Below, in pieces: positions 55,963-64,000 of a stretch of 64,000 nucleotides of DNA (its first letter is position 1; the number at the start of each line of letters is the position of its first letter). Origin of the DNA: Sulfurovum sp. TSL6 (GTDB lineage Bacteria; Campylobacterota; Campylobacteria; Campylobacterales; Sulfurovaceae); contig NZ_BPFJ01000002.1 in assembly GCF_019972115.1 (NCBI RefSeq), forward strand, positions 558,001-622,000, given 5' to 3'. Made by a program: the position numbers and the translations under genes. Below the pieces are notes generated by a model. It saw only the letters and a program-made list of their open reading frames with translations. It was not told the origin of the DNA and did no database searches.

Positions 55963-57504
55963 TTAGCTTGCGACACCTTTAAGTATGAAGAAAATAATGG
56001 CAGAAAGTACTGCTGCTGCTGGAACAGTGATCACCCATGCCGCTACGATCTTTTTCACCATACCGCGCTTTACATAGTTTTCACGCAATGAACGTTTAAG
56101 ACTTTTTACTTTTTTCTTTTGCACTTTAGTCGCTTCAATTAATTCGACTTGTCTTTTATAATCCCCTTCAGCTTTCAGTTCTGCAAGTTCCGTTTTAAGC
56201 GCATGGTGTTTTTCTACTTCTGCGTGAAGTTTCTCTTGCTTCACACTCATATCTTTACTGTCAAGCCACTCTCTAAGAAAACCGACCCCAAAGATTGCAC
56301 CTACAGCAATATGTGTAGAAGAAACGGGTAAGCCGAGCTGAGAAGCGATAACCACTGTGATCGCCGCAGCCATCATAATGGAAAATGCTCTCATTTGATC
56401 AAGCTCAGTGATCTCAGACCCTACTGTTCTGATGAGTCTTGGTCCAAAAAGGGCAAGACCTACAGAGATACCGACACCACCGACAACCATCACCCATAAA
56501 GGAATTGCTGCTTTTTTAGAAACAGCCAGTGTGGTCAGTGCATCATTGACTGCTGCCAAAGGACCCACGGCATTGGCAACGTCATTTGCGCCATGTGCAA
56601 AACTCAAAAGTGCCGCTGCAAAAATAAGAGGAATCGTAAAAAGAAGATTGATAGATTCTCTAGTCCCCTCCATTCCTATCACCTTTTTTAGTACTCTAGG
56701 CTTCACAATAATATATGTGATCACTCCACCGATAGCACCAAAAATAAGAGCTACGGTAAAAGTAGGCTTTTTTGTTTGTGGTAAAAAGCTAATGGTCTCT
56801 ACGATCAAAGGCCAAACCTTTTTAAGTCCCTTGACCGTAAGATAAGTAATAAACGCTGCTGCCATAAGAGCGACCAAAATAGGCACGATCTTCTTCGCTG
56901 CTGTCAATTTATCTTCTTTATAAATGATCTGTGATTTGATCACATAGAGGAATATCGCAGCGATCACACCACCCAGTACAGGTGAGATCACCCATGAAGC
57001 AGCGATCTTACCCATGGTTCCCCAAGAAACGATAGCAAACCCACCTGCAGCGATACCACCGCCAAGCACACCACCTACGATAGAGTGTGTTGTTGATACT
57101 GGGGCTTTAAGCCATGTTGCAAGATTTAGCCATAGTGCTGCTGCAAGCAGTGCTGCTGACATACCATAGACAAAAAGCATAGGGTCATTACCGAATGCAT
57201 CTGGAGAGATGATCCCTTTTTTGATGGTCCCAACCACATCACCACCAGCGATGAGTGCACCACCTGCCTCAAAAATAGAAGCGATGAGGATAGCGCCACC
57301 TATCGTTAGTGCGCCAGAACCCACTGCGGGCCCTACGTTATTGGCAACATCATTTGCACCAATGTTCATCGCCATATAGGCCCCAAATACGGCTGCAAGT
57401 ACTAAAAAGCCTCCGTGTGCTGCTTGTCCTATGATACTGTTTGCATAAAAAGCTACGGCTACGGCAAACCCTGCACCCAGTATCATTTTTAATGTATTGT
57501 TCAT
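55963..57504 (-). CDS. pit: PiT-family inorganic phosphate transporter
   Basis: The 513-residue secondary transporter moves phosphate with a cation. The two inverted family repeats carry GANDVANNVGPAVGSGA (about 49-65) and GANDVANAVGPLAAVND (about 305-321). About ten to twelve hydrophobic helices are present. A cytoplasmic charged, coiled-coil-prone stretch (about 415-480) precedes the last helix, an unusual insertion relative to short Pit proteins. It has a repeat-type promoter, implying induction when phosphate is scarce. Confidence 0.92.
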   Translation of the reverse strand: MNNTLKMILGAGFAVAVAFYANSIIGQAAHGGFLVLAAVFGAYMAMNIGANDVANNVGPAVGSGALTIGGAILIASIFEAGGALIAGGDVVGTIKKGIISPDAFGNDPMLFVYGMSAALLAAALWLNLATWLKAPVSTTHSIVGGVLGGGIAAGGFAIVSWGTMGKIAASWVISPVLGGVIAAIFLYVIKSQIIYKEDKLTAAKKIVPILVALMAAAFITYLTVKGLKKVWPLIVETISFLPQTKKPTFTVALIFGAIGGVITYIIVKPRVLKKVIGMEGTRESINLLFTIPLIFAAALLSFAHGANDVANAVGPLAAVNDALTTLAVSKKAAIPLWVMVVGGVGISVGLALFGPRLIRTVGSEITELDQMRAFSIMMAAAITVVIASQLGLPVSSTHIAVGAIFGVGFLREWLDSKDMSVKQEKLHAEVEKHHALKTELAELKAEGDYKRQVELIEATKVQKKKVKSLKRSLRENYVKRGMVKKIVAAWVITVPAAAVLSAIIFFILKGVAS

Positions 57505-57536
57505 CTTATTTCCTTCACCTGTATATTATTGACGGA

Positions 57537-57580
57537 ATTATAGTAGAAAAGTATTACAATTTTGTTACCAAACTGTAACC
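57537..57580 (-). promoter_or_regulatory. Pho-box-like promoter of pit
   Basis: Three minus-strand units, GGTTACA (57574-57580), GGTAACA (57563-57569) and TGTAATA (57552-57558), repeat every eleven bases. They end nine bases before TATAAT (57537-57542). Confidence 0.68.
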
Positions 57581-57617
57581 AAATGGAGGTGAATAAAACG
57601 TGGAGGTGAAAGGAGTC

Positions 57618-57639
57618 AAGATGGGCGGATGCCCATCTT
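57618..57639. terminator. Hairpin after the porin gene
   Basis: A perfect 9-bp stem AAGATGGGC/GCCCATCTT closes a four-base loop, 25 bases beyond the porin stop. It is a good terminator candidate, without a long T run. Confidence 0.6.
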
Positions 57640-57663
57640 TAGAAGTTTACATGATATTTCGGA

Positions 57664-58836
57664 CTAGAATGTAATAATCGCGTCTAACTGCACACGCTCG
57701 TAGTCTGCATCTGCAGGATCGCCAACTTTGCTTCCATAGAGTGTATTGATGAAGTAAGTACCGGCAAGATATGTGTTTTTACCAAATTTATATTTTGTTC
57801 TGATAGCATGACCTTTAGCAGCCGTACCACCACCGAAGTTATCTGAGTCAGAGTGTGCACCAAATACCGCATCTTCTTGGATATCAGTATAAGAGTATTT
57901 TACTTGCCAATCACCAACTTTTTTTGCTTTACCGAGTTGAAATGCCAAATCGTATCCAAAGTTATTGTCATCTGCAGCTGTGTTATATGCTACACCGGCA
58001 GCTATTGCAAATGGTTTACCAAGTACATCTTTGAACTTGAGTTCTCCAAATCCTTCAATAATATGATAATCATTTGCATACACGTCACCTACTAAAGTGT
58101 TACCCATATCTTTACCGTAAAGAGGCGTATTGCCTTTTAACCCATCATAATAGTAGATACCAGCACCTAGATTAAGTGTTGAGTTCTCTAACTTTGTTTT
58201 TTGTACATATTGTGCTAGAAAGAGATTAACATCGTCTGTAGTATCAGGAACATTTTCCGCATAACTTGGTTGGTTAATACCTGCAGTGATAATCTTTGTG
58301 TCGTCTTGGTACTGATAGTTCACACCATTCATTGAAAGATCGTTATCCCAAACAAGCTGTGATTTGATAGGTCTATACATCATGTATGCCGATCTACCTA
58401 TTTTCCAAGTAGAGTTACCAGATGTATAATCAAGAGCTAAAGCATTGAATCTAAGCGACTGGAAAAAGTAGTCTGCCAGACCTTCAGTAGGCTTATTCGC
58501 CTCAGCAAAAGTTTGGTTACCTGACGTTGGATTACCTCTACCACTTCTCATACCAACTTCAAATTGAAGATGATCTGTAATATCAATATGTGCGCCTAGT
58601 CTTAAACGATATCGACCAAGATAAGCATTTTTTTCACTACCATCATAATAGTCAGTCTCTTTACTCTCATATCTTACTCTTAAGTCACCTTTGAAATGAA
58701 CTCTATCAAAAAAGCTTTTTTCAGTTACTCCAGTTGCGTCTTTCACTTCTTCGATTCTTTCAATTGGGTGAGTAATGTCAGATTCAGCCATTGCTACTGT
58801 CGCTAGTGCGGCCATTGATAATACAATCTTTTTCAT
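57664..58836 (-). CDS. Outer-membrane porin, probably phosphate-regulated
   Basis: The 390-residue protein has a signal peptide (about 1-18, ending AMA). After a short charged linker it continues as alternating beta strands starting FKGDLRVRYESKETDY and ending DAIITF with a terminal Phe, typical of outer-membrane insertion. It has no sequence motif that fixes selectivity. The strong three-repeat Pho-box-like promoter in front of it suggests a phosphate or polyphosphate channel, by analogy with PhoE and OprP. Confidence 0.75.
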   Translation of the reverse strand: MKKIVLSMAALATVAMAESDITHPIERIEEVKDATGVTEKSFFDRVHFKGDLRVRYESKETDYYDGSEKNAYLGRYRLRLGAHIDITDHLQFEVGMRSGRGNPTSGNQTFAEANKPTEGLADYFFQSLRFNALALDYTSGNSTWKIGRSAYMMYRPIKSQLVWDNDLSMNGVNYQYQDDTKIITAGINQPSYAENVPDTTDDVNLFLAQYVQKTKLENSTLNLGAGIYYYDGLKGNTPLYGKDMGNTLVGDVYANDYHIIEGFGELKFKDVLGKPFAIAAGVAYNTAADDNNFGYDLAFQLGKAKKVGDWQVKYSYTDIQEDAVFGAHSDSDNFGGGTAAKGHAIRTKYKFGKNTYLAGTYFINTLYGSKVGDPADADYERVQLDAIITF

Positions 58837-58868
58837 TTGTGTAGTTCCTTGTTTTAATTTATGGCGGA

Positions 58869-58912
58869 AGTATAAAACAAATTGGTTACAAATTGATTAC
58901 TTTATGATTACA
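58869..58912 (-). promoter_or_regulatory. Pho-box-like promoter of the porin gene
   Basis: Minus-strand units TGTAATC (58906-58912), AGTAATC (58895-58901) and TGTAACC (58884-58890) repeat every eleven bases and end nine bases before TATACT (58869-58874). This is the clearest of the six sites. Confidence 0.72.
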
Positions 58913-58925
58913 GGAATCAAACGCT

Positions 58926-61900
58926 TTAGAATTTAGCTGATATTTTCAAATCTAGTGTTCTTCCTTTTTTATATTTTCTTGTGATACCTTCTCCCTGTTT
59001 CCAAATAATTTCTTCATCCAGTATATTTCCTGCTTTCATCTTCAATTCTAAAGGATATCCATAATCAAAATTCTCTATCCAGACAAGATCCAAAAGTGTT
59101 GGTGGTACTTCATACTGATCTAACTCTTTATCCGGTCCATCGATGGCACCAACCTTACGTATACGTTCTGCCATATGATTGAGGTTCAAAAGTGCAGATC
59201 TTTCTTTCGTTTCATAGCCAAGCGTAAGATTTACTACATAAGGAGATAATCCCTGCAGTTCTCTGTTGTCTGATGTAAACTCTTCTTTTTGCTCCTCAGT
59301 TAAAGATACGTTGGAATGGTTATAAGAGAAGTTACCAGAAACATAATAGTCCGACCATTTTGGATGTATGAAATCCAGATTTTTTCGCCCATCGATTTCA
59401 AAACCATACAGTGTTGCATAATCAGTATTTGTGAAAGAGTACGCTGTCAAGGATGTAGATGGTTCTACAACATCTTCAATTGGCTTATCCATATATTTAT
59501 AAAAGAGTCCAAACTTAATGTTTTCACTTTCCGAGAAAAAATAACTGTATTTCAAGTCAAAGTTATAGATAAGTGTATTAACAAGTTCAGGATTTCCAAC
59601 TATGGTAGCAACTTCAAATGGGTGAAAATATTCACCCTCTGTAAACTCTCTCATATCAGGCATGATATAGGTTTTTGATGCTGCGAAATCAAAATAATGT
59701 TTTTCACTGTATTTATATTTTAGACTAAATGAAGGAAAATAGTCATCAATTGTTAGTGTTTGAGGAACCTTTATAACGTTATTTGCTTGTGAAGAATCAG
59801 GGTTTGTTACATCTAATTTGTACTGATCGATCTTCTGCTCCAAGTTAACATATCTCACTCCTAATACCATTTCTACATCATCCCAAGGTCTACTCATCCA
59901 TGATACATAAGGACTCATTTCATCAATATACCCATCAAAAGAATCTTCTGCTTTGGAAAGTACCTCAATCAAAAATGATCTATACTCATATGGATAAGCA
60001 GGCAATACAAAATTATTGTATATACTGTCAATCTCTCCTACCAAATAACGGTCTGGAATTAACGGATCATCCACTTTCTTACCTAAAACATATTTTTGTT
60101 GTCGAGAGATTCTCTCTTTAGATGAAATATTTATACCATATTCAATAGATTCATCTTTATCAAAAACTTCAATATTATGTTTGTTTTTGATGTACATTGC
60201 ATTGAGCGTATCATCCGATGTAACCCTGTTTGATACATGATTCGTAACGGAGTTGTCATTAAAAGTAAGTCCACCTTCCTCAACATATACATATTTATAA
60301 TTATTTGGCTGATAAAATTCTGCTGTACTGTTTTCAAGTCCAAACTTCAAGTTAGAGTCCAGATTAAAGAACTGATAATCAAAATCCCCACTGATTTGAT
60401 CCGCATTAAGTTCCCTCTCTTCCCAATTTAAGTTATAGTATGTTCGATGTGTGAGGTCAGAATCTATAATACCGTCAGTCACTCTTGTTGTTTTTAATGC
60501 GTTTTTTGTATACAGTTTCGTATATTTCAGTCTTAATACATCTAAATAGTTATACCCGATGTTCAGCATACCTCCATGGGCAATGGACATAGTAGTCTGA
60601 TCTATGGTTCCATATTTGCTTGGTTCAGTATTTTGATTACCATCTGCGTCAAATCCATATCCAAAAAACTCTTCGGGTACATATCTATGCTCTTGTGAAT
60701 AACCATAATTCCCATAGACAGTAATATGATGATCATCATTAATATCAAAACTTTTAGCACCTTCCATTGAACCTCCAAAACCAGGTTTTAGTGCTGTTTC
60801 ATACACTCCATAGATACGATTGGGATACATTCTGGTAAATTCTGCCAACTGTTCAGGGGTAAAAAACCTTGTAGTGAATGTAGGTGTTCTTTCCCCTACT
60901 TTTACCTCTGTAGCATCCAATATAGGTTGCGGAATATTTCTAAAACTATGATCATAGCCTGTCCAATCTGTTGCAGACCCTACATGATCTATCTGTGCAT
61001 CACCCGTATAGTTATTGACCTTTGCTCCAAGAGATATTTTGATGAAATCTTCATCGAATCTCTCCTTGGTTCTAATATCTATATACCCTCCACCAAAACT
61101 ACTTGGGATGTCGGCAGAAGCACTTTTCTGTATCTTCATAGACCCGATTATAGAAGAGGGGAATATATCCAAAGGAACGGTTCTTTTTAAAGGATTTGGG
61201 GAAGGCAAAGGAAGTGAGTTCATCTCAATATTCGAATACCTTTCTCCAAGACCTCTGACATAAATGTTTCGACCATCAACCAAAGTGACACCGGTGACCC
61301 TGCGTAATGCTGCAGCAGCAGTACTGTCACCCTTCTTTGACAACTCTTCTGAGCCAAGGATATTGGCAATAGCATTAGCGTTTTTCTCTTCGGTAATGAC
61401 ATCTGTCAAAGAGCCTTCAATCCTTGGAGCAAGCACCACATACTCATCAAGTTCCATACTTGCTGGAGTAAGAGTAATCTTGCGAGATAATGATCCATTT
61501 TTTGTTACCTTAATACCACTGAGAGTCTGTGCACTATATGCTGTATGCACAACCGATATACTTAGTGCGACTCCAGAAGGCACTTCTACAGAAAATCGAC
61601 CGTTTACATCTGTTCTTGCATCCACAGCTGTACCTTTAACAAATACTCTGGCCCCAGCAATAGGCGTTTTACCTTCTGCAGACAATACCAGTCCATTCAG
61701 CCTACCCTTGCCTGTTACATTTTGCTGTCTACTTTTTTCCTGTGTGAGTTTACCCACAGGAGTATCTATAGTCACTAGAGGTCTTTTGCTTGTTTTAAAA
61801 GTTGAGATCACTTGTGTATCTCTATTTTCTTTAATCAGTACTCTTTTTTTGAAATACCCCAAATTCTCTCTATCTAGTCCACGACCTACTATTTCAACCG

Positions 61901-62105
61901 TATGTTGTCCTACTGTGAGTTTTGTTGTTATTGAACCGTCGATGTCACTTTTATAGACTCTATTGCCATCTACTGTGACCACACTTCCGTGTAAAGGCGT
62001 CTGGTTTTTAAAAACAAAAACAGTCAGTGTTCCCATCGCATTGTTTTTTCCCCACGCTACTGAAACTACTGAAAATAGTAGACAAAGCCTAAATAATTGT
62101 TTCAT
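58926..62105 (-). CDS. TonB-dependent outer-membrane receptor
   Basis: The protein has 1059 residues from ATG 62105, two bases after the upstream stop; a longer frame start at 62138 lies inside that gene. It has a signal peptide (about 1-18), then two small carboxypeptidase-regulatory-like beta domains (about 22-100 and 130-215). A plug follows (about 235-355, with RRVTGVTLVDGRNIYVRGLG in part), then a beta barrel ending DLKISAKF with a final Phe. A TonB box is not obvious. The substrate is unknown. It is the last gene of the tonB-TPR-receptor set, next to the Pho-regulated porin. Confidence 0.88.
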   Translation of the reverse strand: MKQLFRLCLLFSVVSVAWGKNNAMGTLTVFVFKNQTPLHGSVVTVDGNRVYKSDIDGSITTKLTVGQHTVEIVGRGLDRENLGYFKKRVLIKENRDTQVISTFKTSKRPLVTIDTPVGKLTQEKSRQQNVTGKGRLNGLVLSAEGKTPIAGARVFVKGTAVDARTDVNGRFSVEVPSGVALSISVVHTAYSAQTLSGIKVTKNGSLSRKITLTPASMELDEYVVLAPRIEGSLTDVITEEKNANAIANILGSEELSKKGDSTAAAALRRVTGVTLVDGRNIYVRGLGERYSNIEMNSLPLPSPNPLKRTVPLDIFPSSIIGSMKIQKSASADIPSSFGGGYIDIRTKERFDEDFIKISLGAKVNNYTGDAQIDHVGSATDWTGYDHSFRNIPQPILDATEVKVGERTPTFTTRFFTPEQLAEFTRMYPNRIYGVYETALKPGFGGSMEGAKSFDINDDHHITVYGNYGYSQEHRYVPEEFFGYGFDADGNQNTEPSKYGTIDQTTMSIAHGGMLNIGYNYLDVLRLKYTKLYTKNALKTTRVTDGIIDSDLTHRTYYNLNWEERELNADQISGDFDYQFFNLDSNLKFGLENSTAEFYQPNNYKYVYVEEGGLTFNDNSVTNHVSNRVTSDDTLNAMYIKNKHNIEVFDKDESIEYGINISSKERISRQQKYVLGKKVDDPLIPDRYLVGEIDSIYNNFVLPAYPYEYRSFLIEVLSKAEDSFDGYIDEMSPYVSWMSRPWDDVEMVLGVRYVNLEQKIDQYKLDVTNPDSSQANNVIKVPQTLTIDDYFPSFSLKYKYSEKHYFDFAASKTYIMPDMREFTEGEYFHPFEVATIVGNPELVNTLIYNFDLKYSYFFSESENIKFGLFYKYMDKPIEDVVEPSTSLTAYSFTNTDYATLYGFEIDGRKNLDFIHPKWSDYYVSGNFSYNHSNVSLTEEQKEEFTSDNRELQGLSPYVVNLTLGYETKERSALLNLNHMAERIRKVGAIDGPDKELDQYEVPPTLLDLVWIENFDYGYPLELKMKAGNILDEEIIWKQGEGITRKYKKGRTLDLKISAKF

Positions 62106-62107
62106 TG

Positions 62108-63385
62108 TTATATACACTCCATACTGTTGTCTTGACATTTTTCTATATTTTTTCTAATGATAGTTGCTTTAGAAAACAACTCATTATCTGTTATCTTTTT
62201 GAGTTGTGCTTCTGCTTCTTCATAATCTTTAGACATATAATAGGCATAGGCTACTGCATATCTGATAGTATCATCATCAAGCATCTTATATCTTTTTAGC
62301 GCATCTATTAGCCCGATTATCTTTTCATACTCTTTACGATCTACATAAATGGCTATTTTCTGTTTCAACTTCTCTTGTTTGTTCGTGACTTGAGAATTTA
62401 GATACAAAGCATGCGGAATCATCCTTGCTCTTCTATACAATTCTGCTGCTTCCTTTGTATATTTATGCTCGTAGTATGAACCTTGTTCGAAAAGGTTAGC
62501 AGTAGTGAATTGCATACCTTTTTTTAAGTACAGGTGTCCAAGCAGCATATCTACCTTAGCCTCTTTGGGGAAAAGCATTTTTGTCTCTTCTAGTACCTTG
62601 ATCGCTTCCTCTCTTTGCCCCGAAGAAAGTAGCATTTGTGCCAATCCCATATACTCTTTTGCATTGGGTTTAGCACGTTTCATATACTCTTTTGCACTTA
62701 TTACCGCTTCTTGATACAGACCAAGTTCAGTAAAATAATAAAACTTCTGCTTCAATAATGACTGGTCTTCTGGAAATGCTTTGGCACCTCTTGTCAGCAT
62801 TTCTATGGCACTATCTTCATTGTTCATTTTCCAATAACAGTCAGCCCTGAGCATATACTCAGCAGCCTGATCTCGTCCTGATGGACCTTGTAGATCAAGA
62901 TAAGTAATCGTTTCGCGATAATTTTTAACTTTGTACGACTCTTGACTTAGATAACTGTAAAGTTTTTGTAGTTGCTCTTTTCTGATCTTTTCCCCATCAA
63001 AAATAGGAGTAGTCACTTTTTTTACAGGTTTAGGATTACTTCCAACAGAAAAGAGATGCTTTCGTTTCTCTTTGATAGGCGCAGGCGCTTTATAGACTTT
63101 TTCTTTAGTCGCCTGAACTGCTTTTTTAAGAAGCCCTATCGCTTGAGTATGTTTCTCCTGGCGCATTGCTATAACACCTTGAATCGTGTAATACTTTGAC
63201 ATATCAAGGTTTTTATCATATTTTTTTGCCTCTGAAAGTTCAGCATTTGCTTTATCAAACTTTCCATCGAACACCATCATAGTTGCCAATGACAAATGAT
63301 CAACCTCAGGGATATCATCACCTTTTGCCTCTACGAACGTAAAGAACATTAGTGTTACTATTGTTATTTTTAAAATCTTATGCAT
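62108..63385 (-). CDS. Exported TPR protein
   Basis: The 425-residue protein has a signal peptide (about 1-20, ending VEA). The mature part is a run of helical TPR-like repeats in two groups (about 25-90 and 150-415), separated by a basic Pro/Lys linker (about 97-125). It probably acts in the periplasm, perhaps as a scaffold for the TonB system encoded on both sides. It starts nine bases after the TonB-like gene and ends two bases before the receptor start. Confidence 0.8.
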   Translation of the reverse strand: MHKILKITIVTLMFFTFVEAKGDDIPEVDHLSLATMMVFDGKFDKANAELSEAKKYDKNLDMSKYYTIQGVIAMRQEKHTQAIGLLKKAVQATKEKVYKAPAPIKEKRKHLFSVGSNPKPVKKVTTPIFDGEKIRKEQLQKLYSYLSQESYKVKNYRETITYLDLQGPSGRDQAAEYMLRADCYWKMNNEDSAIEMLTRGAKAFPEDQSLLKQKFYYFTELGLYQEAVISAKEYMKRAKPNAKEYMGLAQMLLSSGQREEAIKVLEETKMLFPKEAKVDMLLGHLYLKKGMQFTTANLFEQGSYYEHKYTKEAAELYRRARMIPHALYLNSQVTNKQEKLKQKIAIYVDRKEYEKIIGLIDALKRYKMLDDDTIRYAVAYAYYMSKDYEEAEAQLKKITDNELFSKATIIRKNIEKCQDNSMECI

Positions 63386-63394
63386 CTCTTCTCT

Positions 63395-64000
63395 TTAATT
63401 AAAATCAAATCTGACTTTTTGTTTTGCCCATACTTTTACAGGTCTTCCTTTGTACTTACCTGGTGAAAACCTCCAAGACCTGATCCCGCTTATTGCTGCA
63501 GTATCAAATACACCTGGGGGAGAGGACTGTAATACTTTTGCAGCCTCAATACTTCCATCTGTATCGATGAGAAGATTTACAATAACATACCCATTTATAC
63601 GCTTTTTCATAGCGATTGCCGGGTACTCCATAGGAGATCTTGACACCACTCTTGGTTTTGTATCTACTGTACCTTCACTCATTGCTGCATCTTTGGCTAT
63701 TTCCCCCAAAAGATCATTCGGATTACCTGCTATGTTTCCCAGTTCAAACTCAGGGATATCCATCTCGATACCACCCAACATAGAACCAAGGTCTGGCAGG
63801 GGTGCTTTTGGTGTTGATTTTTTCTTTGGTTTTGGTTTGGGCTTAGGCTTTTTGAGCTCTTGCTGTACCTTTTTAACTTTCATATACCTCAAAGGCTCTT
63901 TTTTGACTTTTTCTTTTTTCTCTACATCTTTGCTAAAAGATACCACCAGAACTACCATAAGGATAGCACCAAAAAGCATCGAAAGGAGTGCTGCAAGCTC
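63395..64000 (-). CDS. tonB: TonB-like energy transducer, 5' end outside window
   Basis: At least 201 codons are visible. The frame stays open through base 64000, so the ATG at 63979 is not necessarily the start. A membrane helix (near the visible N-terminus) is followed by a Lys/Pro repeat region (KPKPKPKPKK) that spans the periplasm. A C-terminal TonB domain follows, with YPAIAMKKRINGYVIVNLLI and the SSPPGVFDTAAISGIRSWRF segment (in part). It transmits proton-motive force to the receptor. ExbB and ExbD would be expected upstream, outside the window. Confidence 0.85.
   Translation of the reverse strand, partial: ELAALLSMLFGAILMVVLVVSFSKDVEKKEKVKKEPLRYMKVKKVQQELKKPKPKPKPKKKSTPKAPLPDLGSMLGGIEMDIPEFELGNIAGNPNDLLGEIAKDAAMSEGTVDTKPRVVSRSPMEYPAIAMKKRINGYVIVNLLIDTDGSIEAAKVLQSSPPGVFDTAAISGIRSWRFSPGKYKGRPVKVWAKQKVRFDFN

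Noticed and set aside
62106-62138. Longer N-terminus for the TonB-dependent receptor
   Set aside because: The extra codons overlap the TPR gene and hide the signal peptide; ATG 62105 starts directly with a typical signal sequence.
1-64000. CRISPR arrays, prophage or insertion sequences
   Set aside because: No regularly spaced repeats, transposase, integrase or phage structural gene was seen on either strand.

Overview
The window is a gene-dense, low-GC bacterial chromosome segment. Gene content and order point to a Campylobacterota (Epsilonproteobacteria) member, probably an environmental Sulfurovum- or Sulfurimonas-like organism. Three things support this. Its complex I cluster lacks the NADH-oxidising NuoE and NuoF and instead carries a cysteine-free HP1264-type NuoE-like protein. 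It has a MqnP/UbiA-type prenyltransferase of the kind used with the futalosine menaquinone route. It has an FqrB-type flavodoxin reductase. No phage, insertion sequence or CRISPR array was seen. The genus is an inference.

Layout. 1-4.6 kb: the start of a Tat-exported cupredoxin-like protein, tRNA-Arg, ung, a small membrane protein, mqnP, pssA and, on the other strand, miaA. 4.6-20.7 kb: complex I on the minus strand in two blocks. The promoter-proximal block is nuoABCD plus the NuoE-like gene. The second block is a NuoG paralogue plus nuoGHIJKLMN. A plus-strand fqrB gene sits between them. 21-24.4 kb: a membrane rhodanese, a zinc-ribbon membrane protein and an AAA+ ATPase. 24.5-32.2 kb: an N-acetylglucosamine phosphotransferase locus (fused HPr-EI, NagE-like EIICB, separate EIIA, NagA) surrounding a lipoprotein gene and a two-component system. 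32.2-36.4 kb: an acyl-CoA synthetase, a FadL-type porin, nfo and a lipoprotein. 36.4-39.7 kb: two identical tRNA-Glu genes, a SPOR-like protein, a GGDEF-EAL protein preceded by a GEMM-like RNA leader, tRNA-Ala and a parvulin. 39.8-48.4 kb: housekeeping genes dnaG, a LapB-like TPR gene, rnhA, rnc, aroC, rnhB and recQ. 48.5-58.9 kb: a phosphate-starvation regulon (pstSCAB, phoU, psiE, pit, a porin and three OmpR-type regulators without a kinase). 58.9-64 kb: a TonB-dependent receptor, a TPR protein and a TonB-like protein that runs off the window.

How the parts work together. Complex I without a diaphorase module must take electrons from, or give them to, a carrier such as flavodoxin or ferredoxin. 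The embedded fqrB suggests that NADPH is linked to it through that carrier. The Pho region is tied together by a shared promoter design: minus-strand heptamers close to TGTAAYC repeat every 11 bases and end nine bases before a -10-like hexamer, in front of six genes. The PTS locus would import and phosphorylate GlcNAc and deacetylate it to GlcN-6-P. No nagB lies in the window, so the product may feed cell-wall synthesis. The GGDEF-EAL gene carries a structured leader resembling a diverged c-di-GMP-I riboswitch, which would let a second-messenger enzyme sense its own product.
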